A stretch of 64,000 bases of DNA from Pomphorhynchus laevis (Eukaryota > Acanthocephala > Palaeacanthocephala > Echinorhynchida > Pomphorhynchidae), in contig WNNJ02003528.1 of assembly GCA_012934845.2 (NCBI GenBank), forward strand, positions 1 through 64,000. Direction: 5' to 3'. The position numbers and the translations under genes were made by a program. Shown here piece by piece: positions 36,040 to 48,451 of this stretch (positions within the stretch are counted from its first letter, which is position 1; every line of letters starts with the position of its first letter). Under the pieces are notes generated by a model, which did no database searches, was not told the origin of the DNA, and worked only from the letters and a program-made list of their open reading frames with translations.

Positions 36040-37300
36040 ACATTCCATCGTAAATCGATCCAGCAATCATTGGAGATCATCAGTATTGCAGGCCAACAAG
36101 AAAACATCGTTTGCGAAAAGCAACGATGCTATCCTGATGGGTCAAACTGGAGACCAATCTCCGACAAAGCCGTCCGTCTCGAAATTTTGTCCATGTAAAC
36201 AAGGAACAAAAGTGGAGACCATGGACATTCCTGATGGAGCGCAACACTTACAGGAAACGACTCTTTGCCTAAAACACGAACACAAATCGTACTTAGTTCG
36301 TACAAAGAGGGCACAGGTACACGGCGATAGAGTGGAACTTTGTAATCTTAAAGTACTTCCTACATCTATTAGTACCCTGTCGAACGACTTCTCCATATTC
36401 ACAAAACACATGTGAACTGATTAAGTGTACTCACATGTGCTTTCGAGAGTAGTTGAAAGAGTGAAGAGCTGATTTGTAGTTCATCGACCAGAAGGAAAGC
36501 CACTCCTTCAGCAACTGTCCCTAAACTATCGGTCGTATCCTTAGCTCAAGGATACTGGCAAATGGCTGACCGGGTAGACTAAGAAGAGTAATGCTCTTAT
36601 AACTTGTACATTCTCTTCCATTCGTTTTAGCATAGATTAGAATCACTACCCAGTTTGCTATATAAATCACAAGTAAGTTTACTATAAAGTAAATGCTGAA
36701 AATAATCCTAAAAATTGCATATTGTGAGCTATTATTGGGTACATCAGCACACGCAACAGTTAATCCCTCTCCTCCTTTGACTACAAATCTCAAGTACGCT
36801 AACTTTTTATTTATTGGGCAAATTTTCTCTACAGCTAACGACAAACAGGAGTTTGTGAGTATCCCCACATCTTCATGTCGACGCTTTCCCGTAGCAACTC
36901 GCGAATAGTGCAAGATCCAATTTTAATCCAAAAATTGAGTACCGGAACCAGAATAATGAAGTAAGGTAACTCCGACTATTTCAAGACCGGAACTTAAAAT
37001 TACCTCCCTCAAAATATCTGGTTCGCTCCCCGTCAGCGAAGTAGCGTTCCACACAGATAGATTAATCTAATGCAATGACTGTCAACGGTTGGTTCGTCCA
37101 TTCTTCGCAGTTACCGAGCGTACGTCACTCGACTTTGACAATTCCTCCGGTCAGTGGTGAGCTGTCCATAGTTTCGATTTTGATCCATTAAATTGTTTCT
37201 TGTCGTCATTGTCGTTGTTTTTATTTAGTTACCTGCTGTCTCCAATAACCTTTAATAATCCAACACCATTTTCTGCAAGGAAGCATGTTTCTGTTCATAT
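36040..37300 (-). mobile_element. LINE fragment, same family as 51230-54625
   Basis: The frames on this strand include ASILELRIRPIV (36521-36913), VNMEKSFDRVL (36411 on) and SPLLFLVYMDKISRRTALSE (36129-36314). They match FARILELRIRPIVEG, VDLEKAFDRVL and SPLLFLVYMDKITRRATLTD of the longer + strand copy. Stops and frameshifts are frequent. Confidence 0.8.
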
Positions 37301-37739
37301 CTTTGTTGTTATCAATATCCTCTTATAGTCAAACATATTCTGTTGCGAGGAAATAAGATCTTATTTACCCTCTTCTGATTTTTTAAAAGTTATCTATCGT
37401 TAAGGTCATAAGACAGATGCGAGCCATTCTACCAACGAACTAGTCCTACGGCTGATACAAGTCAGTCAGTTATTTACTGCATGAATATTCATGTGTCACC
37501 CAGACCGCACCACCGGGATGTTAAATGACAATATACGAAATCTTAACCGAACCTATCACTTGACGACTAATCGGTTGAACCTATACCTAGCGTCCTCTTT
37601 AAATGATAATGTGTAAGAGCACACTATTCGGTGCATAATCACATTATTAGCGAATATAATTAGTAATAGTATCAACATCGTTAACTTGATCCTCGGTGGG
37701 ATCAAGTTACGCTTACTTAAATGACCGCTGATTCTATGC

Positions 37740-39868
37740 GCAAGCGCTTTTTCGTAGATGGAGATGAGGGAATATTAAATCAAAATGGGCCGCAGGTCTT
37801 TAGGGCATTAAACCGGATTTCGTTTAGGTAAAAATATACTACGACAGATGTTGATGCCGGCTACATCGGTTGGTGAGGCTAACAGCATTGTGACGGCCAC
37901 TTCTCTTCTTTGATCTGGTGTCGAAATCTGACAAATCCGAGAAGAGATTGAAGCGACGGTTTTGGAGGTGCCCAGAAGTGAGCCCCAGGAGTTAAGGATA
38001 TTCGCAATGGATAAATCAATGCTCCTGAGATTACCCCAAGGCGGGATTGGTTGGGGAGAAAGAGTGGCTCTATAGTTATGCAGCGATAGTGCATAAATAT
38101 CACTACGCCATAGTGCATAGTTCTCTCTACCGTGGCTATATATAGCAACGATATTATACCAATATCGTGGCAATATCTATATATACAAATATATATACAA
38201 ATATCGTGGCTATATCTACATATACCAATATATATTACCAATATATATACCGATATCGTGACTCCATAGTGCATAGTTCTATCTACCAATCCATCCCGAT
38301 GCACTCTCATGCCAGCAGACAAACTTATCCTTCATGAATATCTTCCAGTAGGAAGCCTGAGAGGGAGTCAGACGAGTAATAATCGTCCTGTCACAACTCA
38401 GCTGGAGCCTATATCTAGAACTCCAGTATTCATTCGAGAGAACCTGCTTTAAGAAAGCGGAGAGATTGGGAAGATGTATCTCCTGAAGGACTATAACATC
38501 TACATCTCTACCAGATGGAATCCTAAGGGCAGAAGCGCCTCCCGAATTCCACTGAAGGATATTCAGTGAAAAATACTCTTGAGTACTTCCAATGGCGAAA
38601 GTGTAATCAGAGTTAGACGCATTTAGCCTAGTTGGAACCAGAGGCGTAAAGGTAACCCTTTACATCTCTTGCTTCAAAAGGTGAAGACATTTGCTCACGG
38701 GCGTTATCTTCATTTTCCTCGGTACTGGCCAAAGCCCAGATTAAGGTTTTACACGCTAACATCATAGGGGCTACATTCTTAAAGAACCTGTTCGTTTTTC
38801 TGATTTGGAAGCCTTCTTTAAATTGTTAACTTTACATGCTGGGTTTGAACAGAAGGACTCCGCCAGTTGATTTATCACATTCTTAATCAAGTTCCCAAAG
38901 TGCACCATCGAGGCCTTATTCTTCCCTTCTATGAGTTTGAAGATTTCTGCATCAGACAGCCTGTCTTCTTTGACGGTCGATATAGCCTCCACAAAAGTCG
39001 TCGGTCTAGGTTTAGGGCACCTGTGCTTTTTTTGATATACTTTAAAATTTTTATATCTTTTCGACTAGGGGGTGTTTCCCTCCGCAGTTAGAGAGTGTGG
39101 TTTATCCATGCATTTTCCAGAGTGAATAGTAGAAGTCCCGCATACTCCGCACTTTTGGGGTAGGGAACAACCCGACGCCCAATGCACACACTTGTGACAG
39201 TTATTACAGTGGGGGTAGATTAGAGAGACGGTCTATTTAATGTAAAATTTAGATTGTACCCCATGAAGGGGTTTGAAGTTGAGATCGACAGGTTTTATAC
39301 CACATCCACCGGTGCATTTCAGAAGGCCACTGGGATGGGGAATCCTTTTTTTCGATTATAAACCGAACGCAAGATATATAGAATTCTTCTAACATCGATA
39401 CATTTTCGTCGGATAGGAATGTTGACATGACGTTAATTTTTAACGTAGACATGATCGGCTTAGACGAAATTGCTGCAATTTTCGCATGCGTTTCATTGAA
39501 ATACTTGATATAACTCTTAACCAGATCTGGTGTGGCAAAATATATTTTTATTTCAGACTCATAGTATTTAACACAGTTGAAGAGAATTCTCTTTTTGAAC
39601 TGGTCAGTAAATCCCCTTATTAAGGTGTAAAATAAACTCTTCCTTTCCAGAGGCTCTAGTAATTTAATAACCACTAAGTTTGCTAGTTTTGGTACCGGGG
39701 GAAGTTCCACTCAGGAGTGAAATTAGATGAAGTTAAAAAGCATACCTTCTTTTCTGCATTTGCTGGAGAATTCAGCATTATTTTGCTTTCCTTTGATAGC
39801 TCCGACGTTGAAATGATGCGCATTTTTTGTGGTGCTCGCTGAGTATTAATAATGACATATGCAGTCAT
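37740..39868 (-). mobile_element. LINE with gag-like ORF1, endonuclease start and RT start
   Basis: ORF1 runs from about 39868 with a frameshift near 39700. It has a central domain (LFYTLIRGFTDQFKKRILF) and then two CCHC-like knuckles (YNCHKCVHWASGC and KCGVCGTSTIHSGKC, 39240-39110). ORF2 follows with an endonuclease start, LNILQWNSGG then VIVLQEIHLPN (38570-38470), and an RT start, CRSIFLPKRNP then KDLRPILI (37860-37770). A zinc-knuckle ORF1 before an APE-type ORF2 is typical of Jockey-like LINEs. The stretch 38090-38280 holds AT-rich short repeats (atatcgtggc) inside the body. Confidence 0.75.
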
Positions 39869-39889
39869 TATGGTTGTTTCTTATATCTT

Positions 39890-40540
39890 GCTGCCTTTAT
39901 TAACCTATTCAAAATATTCAAACGCGAACAACGTCAAGTGGTGTACGCTGATGACACCACAGCCCTGTTCACTGGACACAGGTGTAAAGACGTAGTTTCT
40001 GACATCAGCCGCTTCTTTTAAGATTAAAAGACCAATTATTCAAATCTAATCTTGTTTTAAACTCCGCAAAATCGCAGGTGGTCGTCTTTCATGGCACCCA
40101 TGCAACAAAGCAAAAACTTAAGAGATTAGCACTCTCTGTACTCTCCTCTATATTTGCCTCTTAACCACTCCCCACCTTCACAAGTGGAGTAAAATATCTG
40201 GGGTTCACCGTTACGGTGACCTAGTCGGCGAAAGCTGATCTGGATAGATTCGAACGTATCATGAAGAAAGCTAGGTGGATCCTGAAACGGGCTTAACATC
40301 TGTCATTGAAAGGGAAACCCAGGTGCGCCTCTGGGGCACTTGGGCTATCTCGGAATTAGTCTTCTTTTCGAGAGGTCGTCCCCCAAAGCAAAGGCAAGTT
40401 TCTTAAGCTCCTCGTCTCTCGTTTACCCAGCATAGTCCGTCTCGATTGGATTCTTCGGGGGGGGGGTGTGAAAGACCCCGGATGGTTCAGTAGGAAGGCG
40501 GCGTGTTGGATCAGTTGGAGAGCTCAGATATCCTGGACCT
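39890..40540 (+). mobile_element. LINE RT fragment, opposite orientation
   Basis: QVVYADDTTALFTGHRCKDV (39935-39995) is RT motif C and the following strand. Later pieces read WGSP near 40200 and RT C-terminus-like sequence to about 40540, with stops and frameshifts. It may be the 3' part of the same family as 37740-39868, inverted. A run of 9 G lies at 40459. Confidence 0.65.
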
Positions 40541-40697
40541 GAGGCCGTGAGTCATGTATGAAGACTAACAATGTTATTATTGGTTTGTTTTCGTCTAGTT
40601 TTTAGCTTTCTGTTTTCTCTGTTTCTGTCGGTTATCCTTATGTTTAGTTATCTAAGAAAACCCTTACTTACTTGTTTCTACATCATTTTATATTCAC

Positions 40698-41320
40698 CGT
40701 AATGATTTTTGAAAGAATCTGCAAAACCTCTATTGTTAACGAAACTCATAATTATCGTTTTGCAAGATACATTTTAACATGCAATATTATGTTTTATTAA
40801 AGGAATGATCCGATCGTGATTGTTTGAATTCCCTAATATTATAATAGTGTTTAGAGTATGAAAGTATGATGTATCAGTAATTTATGTTTTAAGAAAATTC
40901 TTATTAAAATTGCTGATACACCTTCCTCTATCAGATATGATTCAAGATTTTGATGCTGAACACTATTTGCATTTAATGTCATTGGTAATAAATAGTATGC
41001 ATTATACTTCAATTGTTGAGTTTAAAGTTTCATAATCATTTCGAGTCACTCCAAACTCCAGTGTTATATGGTGTAATATATTGGGCATTCGATTCCGCAA
41101 TTTTGATAAACAATCAAAACTATGCTATAGAAGTTGTATTTCCTAACCTTGTACAGGTATTTTCATTTGATATTTTTGATTGATCGTGTAAATTCTTAAA
41201 TTAGCAACTAAACAACTTTGAGAAATTATTTGAATCGGTACATCCTGAGTTATCTGCGGAAATGCGAAAATACATATGGACACTTTTATTAGACCGCATT
41301 GACATACAGTACTCTAAGAG
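40698..41320 (+). CDS. VPS50: Probable VPS50 C-terminal exons after a long intron
   Basis: Short open blocks here fit the order of the VPS50 C-terminal domain. They are IVNETHNYRFARYILTCN (about 40730), IQDFDAEHYLHLMSL (40937 on), TPVLYGVIYWAFDSAI (about 41058) ending LVQ at donor 41157, and an exon 41205-41320 reading QLNNFEKLFESVHPELSAEM and then RKYIWTLLL. The last two join in phase. Similarity is of pattern rather than identity, and the boundaries of the earlier blocks are unsettled. The gap from 33.7 to 40.7 kb would be an intron filled with retroelements. The final exons are not identified. Confidence 0.5.
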
Positions 41321-41672
41321 GTATTCAAATAATATTTCAGATATAGCTATCCAAAATGGATAACGATGTTTTACGTATTTATACATATTAATTTGGTATT
41401 TTTGAAAAAATAAGACTACATATACAAAAACAGTATTTTGTCCTACATATTAACAAGGCACGTAATCATGGCTTTATGATTAAAATTTTTAATTGCACAC
41501 ATTTTTATATTCCTTATAAAAATGAATTAAATACATATATATACATATATATAGATTTCATGTTCATCTCAAAATTATTTTTATTAATCATTTTTAATAT
41601 ATATTTTATTTGTATAAATATAATTTATACAAATTATATTTAATTATATTTATACAAATCATATATTGATAT

Positions 41673-42376
41673 ATGTATAATAGTAGTGCACGGATGTGCT
41701 GAGTAGACAACGGTCCAGGATTTCTTTCGAAATACGGAATTTATACAAATGGTGTTGCTTGTTAGACTGGACTTCGATTCACGACTTTCAGTCACCATGT
41801 CACTTCTAGACGACCAATGAGTACCCGGCAACACTCATCAGTAGAATGAATTACTCACTGGTCGTTTCGGTTGCCTGTGTGACATTGTGAATAAAGGCGT
41901 TTCCGACACTTTGCTTAATTGTCTGAGGCTTACGCTCTTAACCAGATCGAATTGCTGTGCGGACCATCCTTAAACACTAGGCAGAGGTTGTTGCTGAATT
42001 GTCGCTGCACTCGTTGGATCCTTAATGGATACGGCATGTATAATAGTAGTGCACGGATGTGCTGAGTAGACAACGGTCCAGGATTTCTTACGAAATACGG
42101 CATTTTTACTAAATGGTGTTGCTTGATAGACTAGACTTCGATTCACGACTTTCAGTCACCATGTCACTTCTAGACGACCAATGAGTACCCGACAACACTC
42201 AACAGTAGAATAAAGTACTCACTGGTCGTTTCGCCTGCCTGTGTGACATTGTGAATAAAGGCGTTTCCGACAGTTTGCTTAATTGTCTGAGGCTTACGCT
42301 CTTAACCAGATCGAATTGCTGTGCGGAATATCCTTAAACACTTGCCTAGTGTTTAAGGATTGTCCGCACAGCAATT
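41673..42376 (+). repeat. Two tandem 363-bp SINE-like units ending in a hairpin
   Basis: The unit begins atgtataatagtagtgcacg at 41673 and 42036, and the second copy ends in an inverted repeat (about 42314-42376). It contains gacttcgattcacga, which resembles a Pol III B box, but I cannot fold a tRNA from it. It shares gaccaatgagtacccg and ttgtgaataaaggcgtttcc between copies with few changes. Confidence 0.8.
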
Positions 42377-43860
42377 AAAATCATTATAAAAAATGATGAT
42401 TATTATTTAAAATATTAAAGAATATTAAATATTCTTTATTTATATTAAATAAAGAATATTGCGTATAATGCAACTCATCAACTGCTTAAGAGTAATTGTG
42501 CGCAAAATAGCGCAACTGCTTGCGTGCAATAGATCGTCGCAATTTCCTCCACAATATAAACATTAACATTTTAAGGTGTTATGCTGCACGCTATCTTAAT
42601 CCTATTTATAAGACAACTGCACACTATATTTCAGTATTGCTGGAACTCATCAGCAGCTGATCCAATATCTACATTTTACTAGACGGTCCATATAATGTTG
42701 GCTGACCATCCCTCGACTCGTCTGCTTTTTTTTGGCAATTAGATTTAATAAAAGACTTTCGCCTTACATTTTTCAAATTTAATAAAAATCCTTTCTGATT
42801 TCAAATAAATCCAGCGTTGGCAAGGGGCTAGTCAACCTTTAATATGAAATCCAGCTATATTTGCAATTACTTACTATTCCCAAACTAGTCATCTATAATT
42901 TGCTTCATAATTTTAAGTTGATATACCTGTGCAGTCGTTGTTATTGAAATTGTGATGAATATTTTTAGATTTAAAAATATTCATTAATAGTCTATATACA
43001 TTATAGACTATTTTAAAATCATTTCTGATTTCTAATTAAATCAGCGTAGATAAGGTAATGTGCTACCTTCAACTTGAAAATCAAACTAATTTTGCAATTA
43101 ATTGCTAATTTTAGTTTATATACATGTGTAGTCAGGTATATCAACTATGAAATACTTTCTTATACATTATATTTACAATTAAATGCTTGATTTTGACAAT
43201 CAAAAATCAAACATAAGCGGTGGATATGTGGCTTATAATGTCCACAAATACTGAATCCTATCGTAATGCAGTTAGCTTATAATATGATTTAAGAAAGTGC
43301 AAATTAGTGTTATATTCCATACTAATCTATATTTCATTTATTAGTGCCAACTAAATGCGATGCATATTAAATTAACCCATATTTAATGCTATATAATATT
43401 ATGTATTATATAGTATATAATATTATATAGTATTATTACGTACATAATATCATATGATAATCCTATATTTATTATAATCATATTTTATGATAGTATTCAT
43501 ATGTTATTAAATATATCATTATGACATGCGAGGTATTTATAATATAAAAATTATATTTACAATTTCAATTATATAATTTTATTTTAAAATTTATACATAT
43601 TTTGTATTAATATCATTAATAAAATACGATATTTTACTGTATTATAAATGTATAACTAGTGACCCTCATCTTTTTGAACTAATTTTGATACTTCAGTTAA
43701 ATTACACGCTCGACTATTTTGATAAAAAAATTTCCATCGAGTGTATGTATTTAATCCGCTAAACCTTATATGTAAATAATTATTGTTTAAGTAGATATAA
43801 CATAAATTTTTAATATGATGTATCAATTTCAATTCAACAAAACTACATGTATATATACGT
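42377..43860. other. AT-rich stretch with old repeats
   Basis: 42640-42740 (ctcatcagcagctgatcc, then cgactcgtctgc) is a weak relative of the 397-bp repeat at 8.1-10.5 kb. 42780-43110 holds two diverged copies of a block with tttctgatt...aaatcagcgt. No coding evidence, and the 77-codon frame at 43656-43889 on the - strand has no recognisable feature. Confidence 0.4.
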
Positions 43861-43861
43861 G

Positions 43862-44984
43862 TCTTATAGAATGATTTAAGAAAGTGCAATAAAATATCGT
43901 ATTCAAAAAGTACGATTGTTTACTAAGTATTATAAATGTGTAACGAATTAATAATTAATTAATTATTAATTTGTAATTAATTACAAATTTATATAATTTG
44001 TAATATATAAACGTGTCACATATAAGCTTTATAAATAAACAACAAATCATTTTATATAATGGTATTAAAATGATATTGAAATATATAAATTATATTTTTG
44101 TGTTAAGTAGAGTGATATAAATAATATTTTGTTATATCATATATCTTAATTAAATATGATTAATATCTCGGTTTTATAAAAAAAATGTTTGATAATAGAG
44201 TAATCGTTGTAATATAAAATGTTATTTATATTAATTAAGAGACCACCGATAAAAGTTATTAATTTAATATCAATAAAATTTAATAAAATTAAATATTTTT
44301 TAGTGAAAAAGGGATCAGAACGCTTCTCAGTCATGATATCAAGAAGAGAATATTAAAATTGTAGACCTGGAAATTGTTTGAATATTAACAAAATATTTGT
44401 TTTTTTTTGTTCTGGGATTATTTATAAGTGTAGATTGCCATACTATCGGTATCTAAGATACTTTATTTCAAGTTCTGCTTTGCCATCTTTCGATGCTGGT
44501 AGTAATAAATTTAAAAACATATTTATACGAATCATCCAAATTAAAGTACCATCTAACGGTATCTTAATTAAATCAATGGATGAAGACAATACTTCTTTAT
44601 CCAGTAACAGAGATAATTTGATTAGAAAAAGTGTCTTAACCCTTTTAAATATACAATTTCAATAGTAAAATATTTTCTTTAGATTTTTCAGGGAGTTCAA
44701 GTCTAGATTTAAAAAAATGTTTATAAAAAGGTTTTAATATCTATGTAATAATTCTATAATAATATTATATGAAATAACAAATAATAATTCTATAATCAAA
44801 ATTTATCAATTCTATAATATAAAATGCATCACCTTTATATTCGTACAAATCACGTTTATTTGTTTATTCGTTTTTTTATTTTAATGAAATAGAAAAAAAT
44901 TCTATTTATAAAATTTATGTTAGATAATTTATTTTTACTTATAATTTATGTTATAAGTTCATTTATTTTATTTTAATAAAATAA
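43862..44984 (+). mobile_element. Unknown repeat element with two divergent small ORFs, copy 1
   Basis: About 1.12 kb, nearly identical to the reverse complement of 61665-62790. It contains a 95-codon frame at 44378-44665 (+; residues include SSALPSFDAGSNKFKN and KSMDEDNTSLSSN) and, diverging from it, a 62-codon frame at 44334-44146 (-; TEKRSDPFFTKKYLILLNFI). A decayed relative of the first lies at 45180-45260 (SSALPSLDAGRNK). I do not recognise either product and see no clear terminal inverted repeat, so the class is unknown. Confidence 0.7.
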
Positions 44985-45865
44985 ATTAAATAATAAAATA
45001 AATAATTGTTTTTAGATTTTCTATAATTTAAATCAAGTTAAAATAAAAAATTGAAATTTAAAAAAAAGTCATTTTTATGAATTGACTAATAAATAACAGA
45101 CAGTGTATCAGAATAAGGATTAGAGATTATTAGAAGAAACTATATGATTAAAATATTTGCCATTGTAACGGTACCTACAAGTTCTGCGCTGCCATCTTTG
45201 GATGCTGGCCGCAATAAATTGACAAACAAATTTCCACGAACTATCCAAAACATAAAAGAAAACTAAGGATCTTGGGAATAATATACCGAAGCTTCATAAT
45301 AGTAAGAGCTCATTAACATAAACACTTTAAGAACATATTCAATTGAGAAAAACATCAAATCAATTAAAATGTATTTCATAGATCAAGCAATTGTGATATT
45401 GAATAAACTCATATTCATATTATCATACTATATCTAAAGCATCTAAATACGACATCCCTTTTACCCAAATCACATTTATGTAAAAGGAATTTGGGTAAAA
45501 TTATCATCACATTTTAGTGCATGTAACAAACTACAAATAGATTTCGTGAATAAGTTGCAAATACTGTTTACTTTTCTGCTCTTAGTCTTAGGGCCGAATA
45601 GACATATTTTATTATGGTATCCGTGTATCGATACTCGGACTATTAAATGCCTTTTTTTGCCATTAGATTGTTTTCATAATTGTTGTTGCTTAGCTGGCGA
45701 TGCTAGAAACTCTTCATTAGCTGAAATATCTTTTATCCTCATATTTGATATGTTCCGTTCAAAATATATTGTTCCATTCATATTTTTCTTCTGAGCGAAT
45801 TTTCTGAAATGGATTGTTCACTTGTTAACTGCTGAACTGAGGTAGATGAGATATTAAATGATACC
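44985..45865. other. Repeat remnants
   Basis: 45050-45120 (ttgactaataaataacagac, then agaataagg) recurs at 51110-51160. 45180-45330 is a decayed relative of the 95-codon gene. 45459-45502 forms an imperfect hairpin (ttttacccaaat...atttgggtaaaa). Confidence 0.5.
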
Positions 45866-45869
45866 CTTA

Positions 45870-46380
45870 GGCAGATTTAAAGCAATTCCATTTAGCTCCG
45901 TCCATTGTTTTAAACCGTTCGCTGAAATATGTTCCCAAACAACATCTAATGGTTATGGTTGGTTTCATCGTTAATTTGAAGAATCGTATTTGCTCGCTAA
46001 GAGATAGTTTTGAAATAACTCTAAAATTATGCATTGCTGTCAGTATTTGCCTACGTTTATCTTTCATATGACTATCAAAATAGATATTCAACTATACAAT
46101 TTTAATTGAAATCTTATATGATCTAACCCCAAAGTACTTGTATGATCTTAGATATTCAACTATAAATGTTCATTGAAATCTTATCATCTAGTTAATTCAT
46201 CTAGTTTAATCTATCTCCTCTTCTGAATTTCATAAATTTAGTTTTCATCATATTGACCGTTTTACATTTGAGCTGGCGATATTGTTGTAAACGCTTCATA
46301 ACTTGTTGTAAATCAACAATATATGAACTTAGAATTACTAGATCATTGGCATGCATTAAAATTCTAATTATTGTATTTCT
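45870..46380 (-). mobile_element. LINE RT C-terminal fragment
   Basis: On this strand HANDLVILSSYIVDLQQVM (about 46340) is a YADD-type motif with the Tyr and first Asp changed. It is followed by CKTVNMMKTKFMKFRR and then HMKDKRRQILTAMHNFRV (46060 on), the usual RT thumb pattern. A related piece of another copy lies at 63330-63900. Confidence 0.65.
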
Positions 46381-46469
46381 GTAAAAAAAACAGATTTATT
46401 TTAAGGTGACAAATGCGTGCCAGCGCACTGGCAAATGCGTGCCTTAGCACGCTTACATGACCACAACAA

Positions 46470-47770
46470 AACAAAAATAGGTGGAGTTCGATGCGGATAT
46501 GGATGGTGGGCCAGGAGAGTTAGGCAAGATGTATGGATATGTGGTTGAAGCGACGGAGACGAAAGAGCACTCGAACGACGGAGTTGATTATTCGTTGGAG
46601 GGGTAGGATGATGGATTTTGGACAATTGGCGAAAAGGCTAAGGCAGTAATCGATTTAAGGGAAATTAAGCGATGAAAGAAGATACATACAAGAACGGAAG
46701 TCGATAACGGGGCGGATACGGCGGATGTTACGGATAATTAAGTTAAACGAGCGGACCTTGTCGCGGACGAAGGGTTTAAGGGAAAGGTGATCATCGAAAT
46801 GGAAGCTTAAGAAAGTGAAATTGTGTATTATGGGGATGATCGATGAAGAAAAATATTCAGTGGGAGGAGATATGTTTGGTTTACGGGGGAGAATACACAT
46901 TATTTTGGACTTGTTGGGGTTTAGAACGAGATGGAGATTGGAGAGACGTTTGTAGATAGAAGAAATACAGTTGGAGGGAGTAATGCCGATATCGCGTATG
47001 CGATGTGCGAATGCATGAGCATGATGATGATGTCATCGGTGTATTGCATGACGTTAAAGGATTAAGGTTTGATAAACGGAGAGAGATAGCCAATCAGAAG
47101 AGATAAAAGCAGGAGACCTAGGACTAAACCTTGTGGGGCCTCACAAAAAATAGGGATGGGATGGGAGGATAATGAATTAGAAAGATGCGAAAGAAACGGT
47201 TGGATAGATATGAGGCAAACCATGCTACGGGGGAGGAAGAAAATCCGTAATCATAACGAAGTCGATAAAGGAAGACGGAGTGGTCGACAATGTCAAAGGC
47301 GGAGGAGATGTCGAGGGTGATGAACTCTGCTCCTACCTCCTTATTTTTTGGTAAAAAATAAGGAGGTAGGAGCAGATGAACCAGGACGATATACAATGGC
47401 GATATCTAGAGTGATCGGGTTAGAAGAACGACAAGTGAGCACTTCAAAAGAGCAAGGACTGAAAGGGAAGTGATTTTGCGAATAGACGCGGGGTGACGGA
47501 CGAATGCGACAATGCCGCCATGATTAGAGAATTTAGAAGGCGATTTGCTGAGGGGGCGAGCGGATACGACTAGTGAGCAACCGGCAGAGAACAAACGGTG
47601 GATGGAGAGGTCGTCAGAATTGGAGTGCCATGATTCGGTGAGGCAGAAGAAATCGATGGATTGCTTGGTGAATAGGTTGAGGCTGAGATCGGGTTTATTG
47701 AGAATAGATCTAGTGTTGAGGAGGTCGAGGCGGAAACCGTGTGTGGTGATTTGCAAGTTTTAAAGGTAAA
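46470..47770 (-). mobile_element. LINE copy 2 of the 11150-13790 family, with internal deletion
   Basis: FHFDDHLSLKPFVRDKVRSF (about 46780), LDISSAFDIVDHSVFLYRL (about 47290) and an endonuclease start (STRSILNKPDLSLN, about 47700) match copy 1. Between them about 1.2 kb present in copy 1 (roughly 12240-13440) is missing. The junction is a perfect hairpin at 47327-47375. Frames are broken. Confidence 0.85.
47327..47375. repeat. Perfect 23-bp-arm hairpin at a LINE deletion junction
   Basis: Arms of 23 bases (left arm starts ctgctcctacctcctta) around loop ggt. The right arm continues into the LINE as in copy 1 (13448 onwards). The left arm is an inverted copy of it, joined to the far side of the deletion. 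Confidence 0.95.
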
Positions 47771-47989
47771 TCTGTTAAAAAAAGAGAATAGCAATGGGCT
47801 TAAAGTGTTTCCTTGTAGCACTCTTGATTAAGACTTGAAATTCATGTAAATATCTTAGAATTGAAACTACTGGTGGAGTATATTAATAAGAAAGAATTTC
47901 ATACAACGTTTTTAATTAACACGAACAGGAAAGTATAAACCTGCATGATTTTTAAAAACCTTCTTCGGGAAGCTTAAACCGGAACGCAT

Positions 47990-48071
47990 TTACAACATAC
48001 GCCTAGCCTACAATGAGGCGTTTCAACCTTAGTATACTCATCATTACAGGGTGGTCTCATTAGTGTGGCCC
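47990..48071 (-). ncRNA. Decayed hammerhead ribozyme (left arm)
   Basis: The same layout as the intact motif at 60952-61029: stem I GGCCACA, box CTAATGAG (G to A in the invariant CTGATGA), stem II GACC paired with GGTT, GAAAC, stem III GCCT...AGGC, then GTA. One core base is wrong, so cleavage activity is unlikely. Confidence 0.55.
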
Positions 48072-48318
48072 TGTAGCTACACAACTTCGACAGAACTTAA
48101 TCTTCAGTAAACCTCTGAAGGAAATCAGTACTTAATCCTATGAAGTAAACTTCTGAAGGAATTCACTAGCGTGTGCTGAGAGAATTCTTTTGTAACTAAA
48201 GAGCTTTTGCTAGTGCATTGTGTTTCAGCTGTATTCACCGATGGAGGAGCGTGCGCTTAGTGAATTCCGTTCAGAGGTTTACTGAGGATTAAGTACTGTC
48301 GAAGTTGTGTAACTACTG

Positions 48319-48396
48319 GGCCACACTGGTGAGACCACCCTGTAATGATGAGAAAACTAAGGTCGAAACGCCTCATTGTAGGCTAGGCGTCTGCGG
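48319..48396 (+). ncRNA. Decayed hammerhead ribozyme (right arm)
   Basis: CCACA, then CTGGTGAG (A to G in the invariant box), stem II GACC/GGTC, CGAAAC, stem III CGCCT/AGGCG, cleavage triplet GTC, then TGCGG for stem I. All helices form, but one core base differs from consensus, and at a different position from the left arm's change. Confidence 0.6.
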
Positions 48397-48451
48397 TAGG
48401 CGCATTCCGGGTTAAGCTTCCCGACAAAGGTTGTATAAAACAACCTTTGTT

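Larger units (their letters stand above)
47917..48450. mobile_element. Folded-back pair of ribozyme-bearing repeats
   Basis: The left end (aacaggaaagtataaacctg) matches the terminal repeat of the 60846-61125 element. The left arm (about 47950-48136) and right arm (48262-48434) are inverted copies of each other and each carries a mutated hammerhead. A second hairpin (11-base arms acaaaggttgt, loop ataaa) at 48424-48450 joins the right arm to the truncated Naiad element. Confidence 0.75.

Noticed and set aside
41321-41340. A 20-base GT-AG intron after the last VPS50-like exon
   Set aside because: The sequence after it does not continue the family pattern and soon stops.
43656-43889. 77-codon frame on the - strand
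   Set aside because: Nothing recognisable, in AT-rich sequence without splice or repeat support.
45546-45794. 82-codon + strand frame with a hydrophobic start resembling a secreted protein
   Set aside because: No family pattern and no splice support. The surroundings are retroelement debris.
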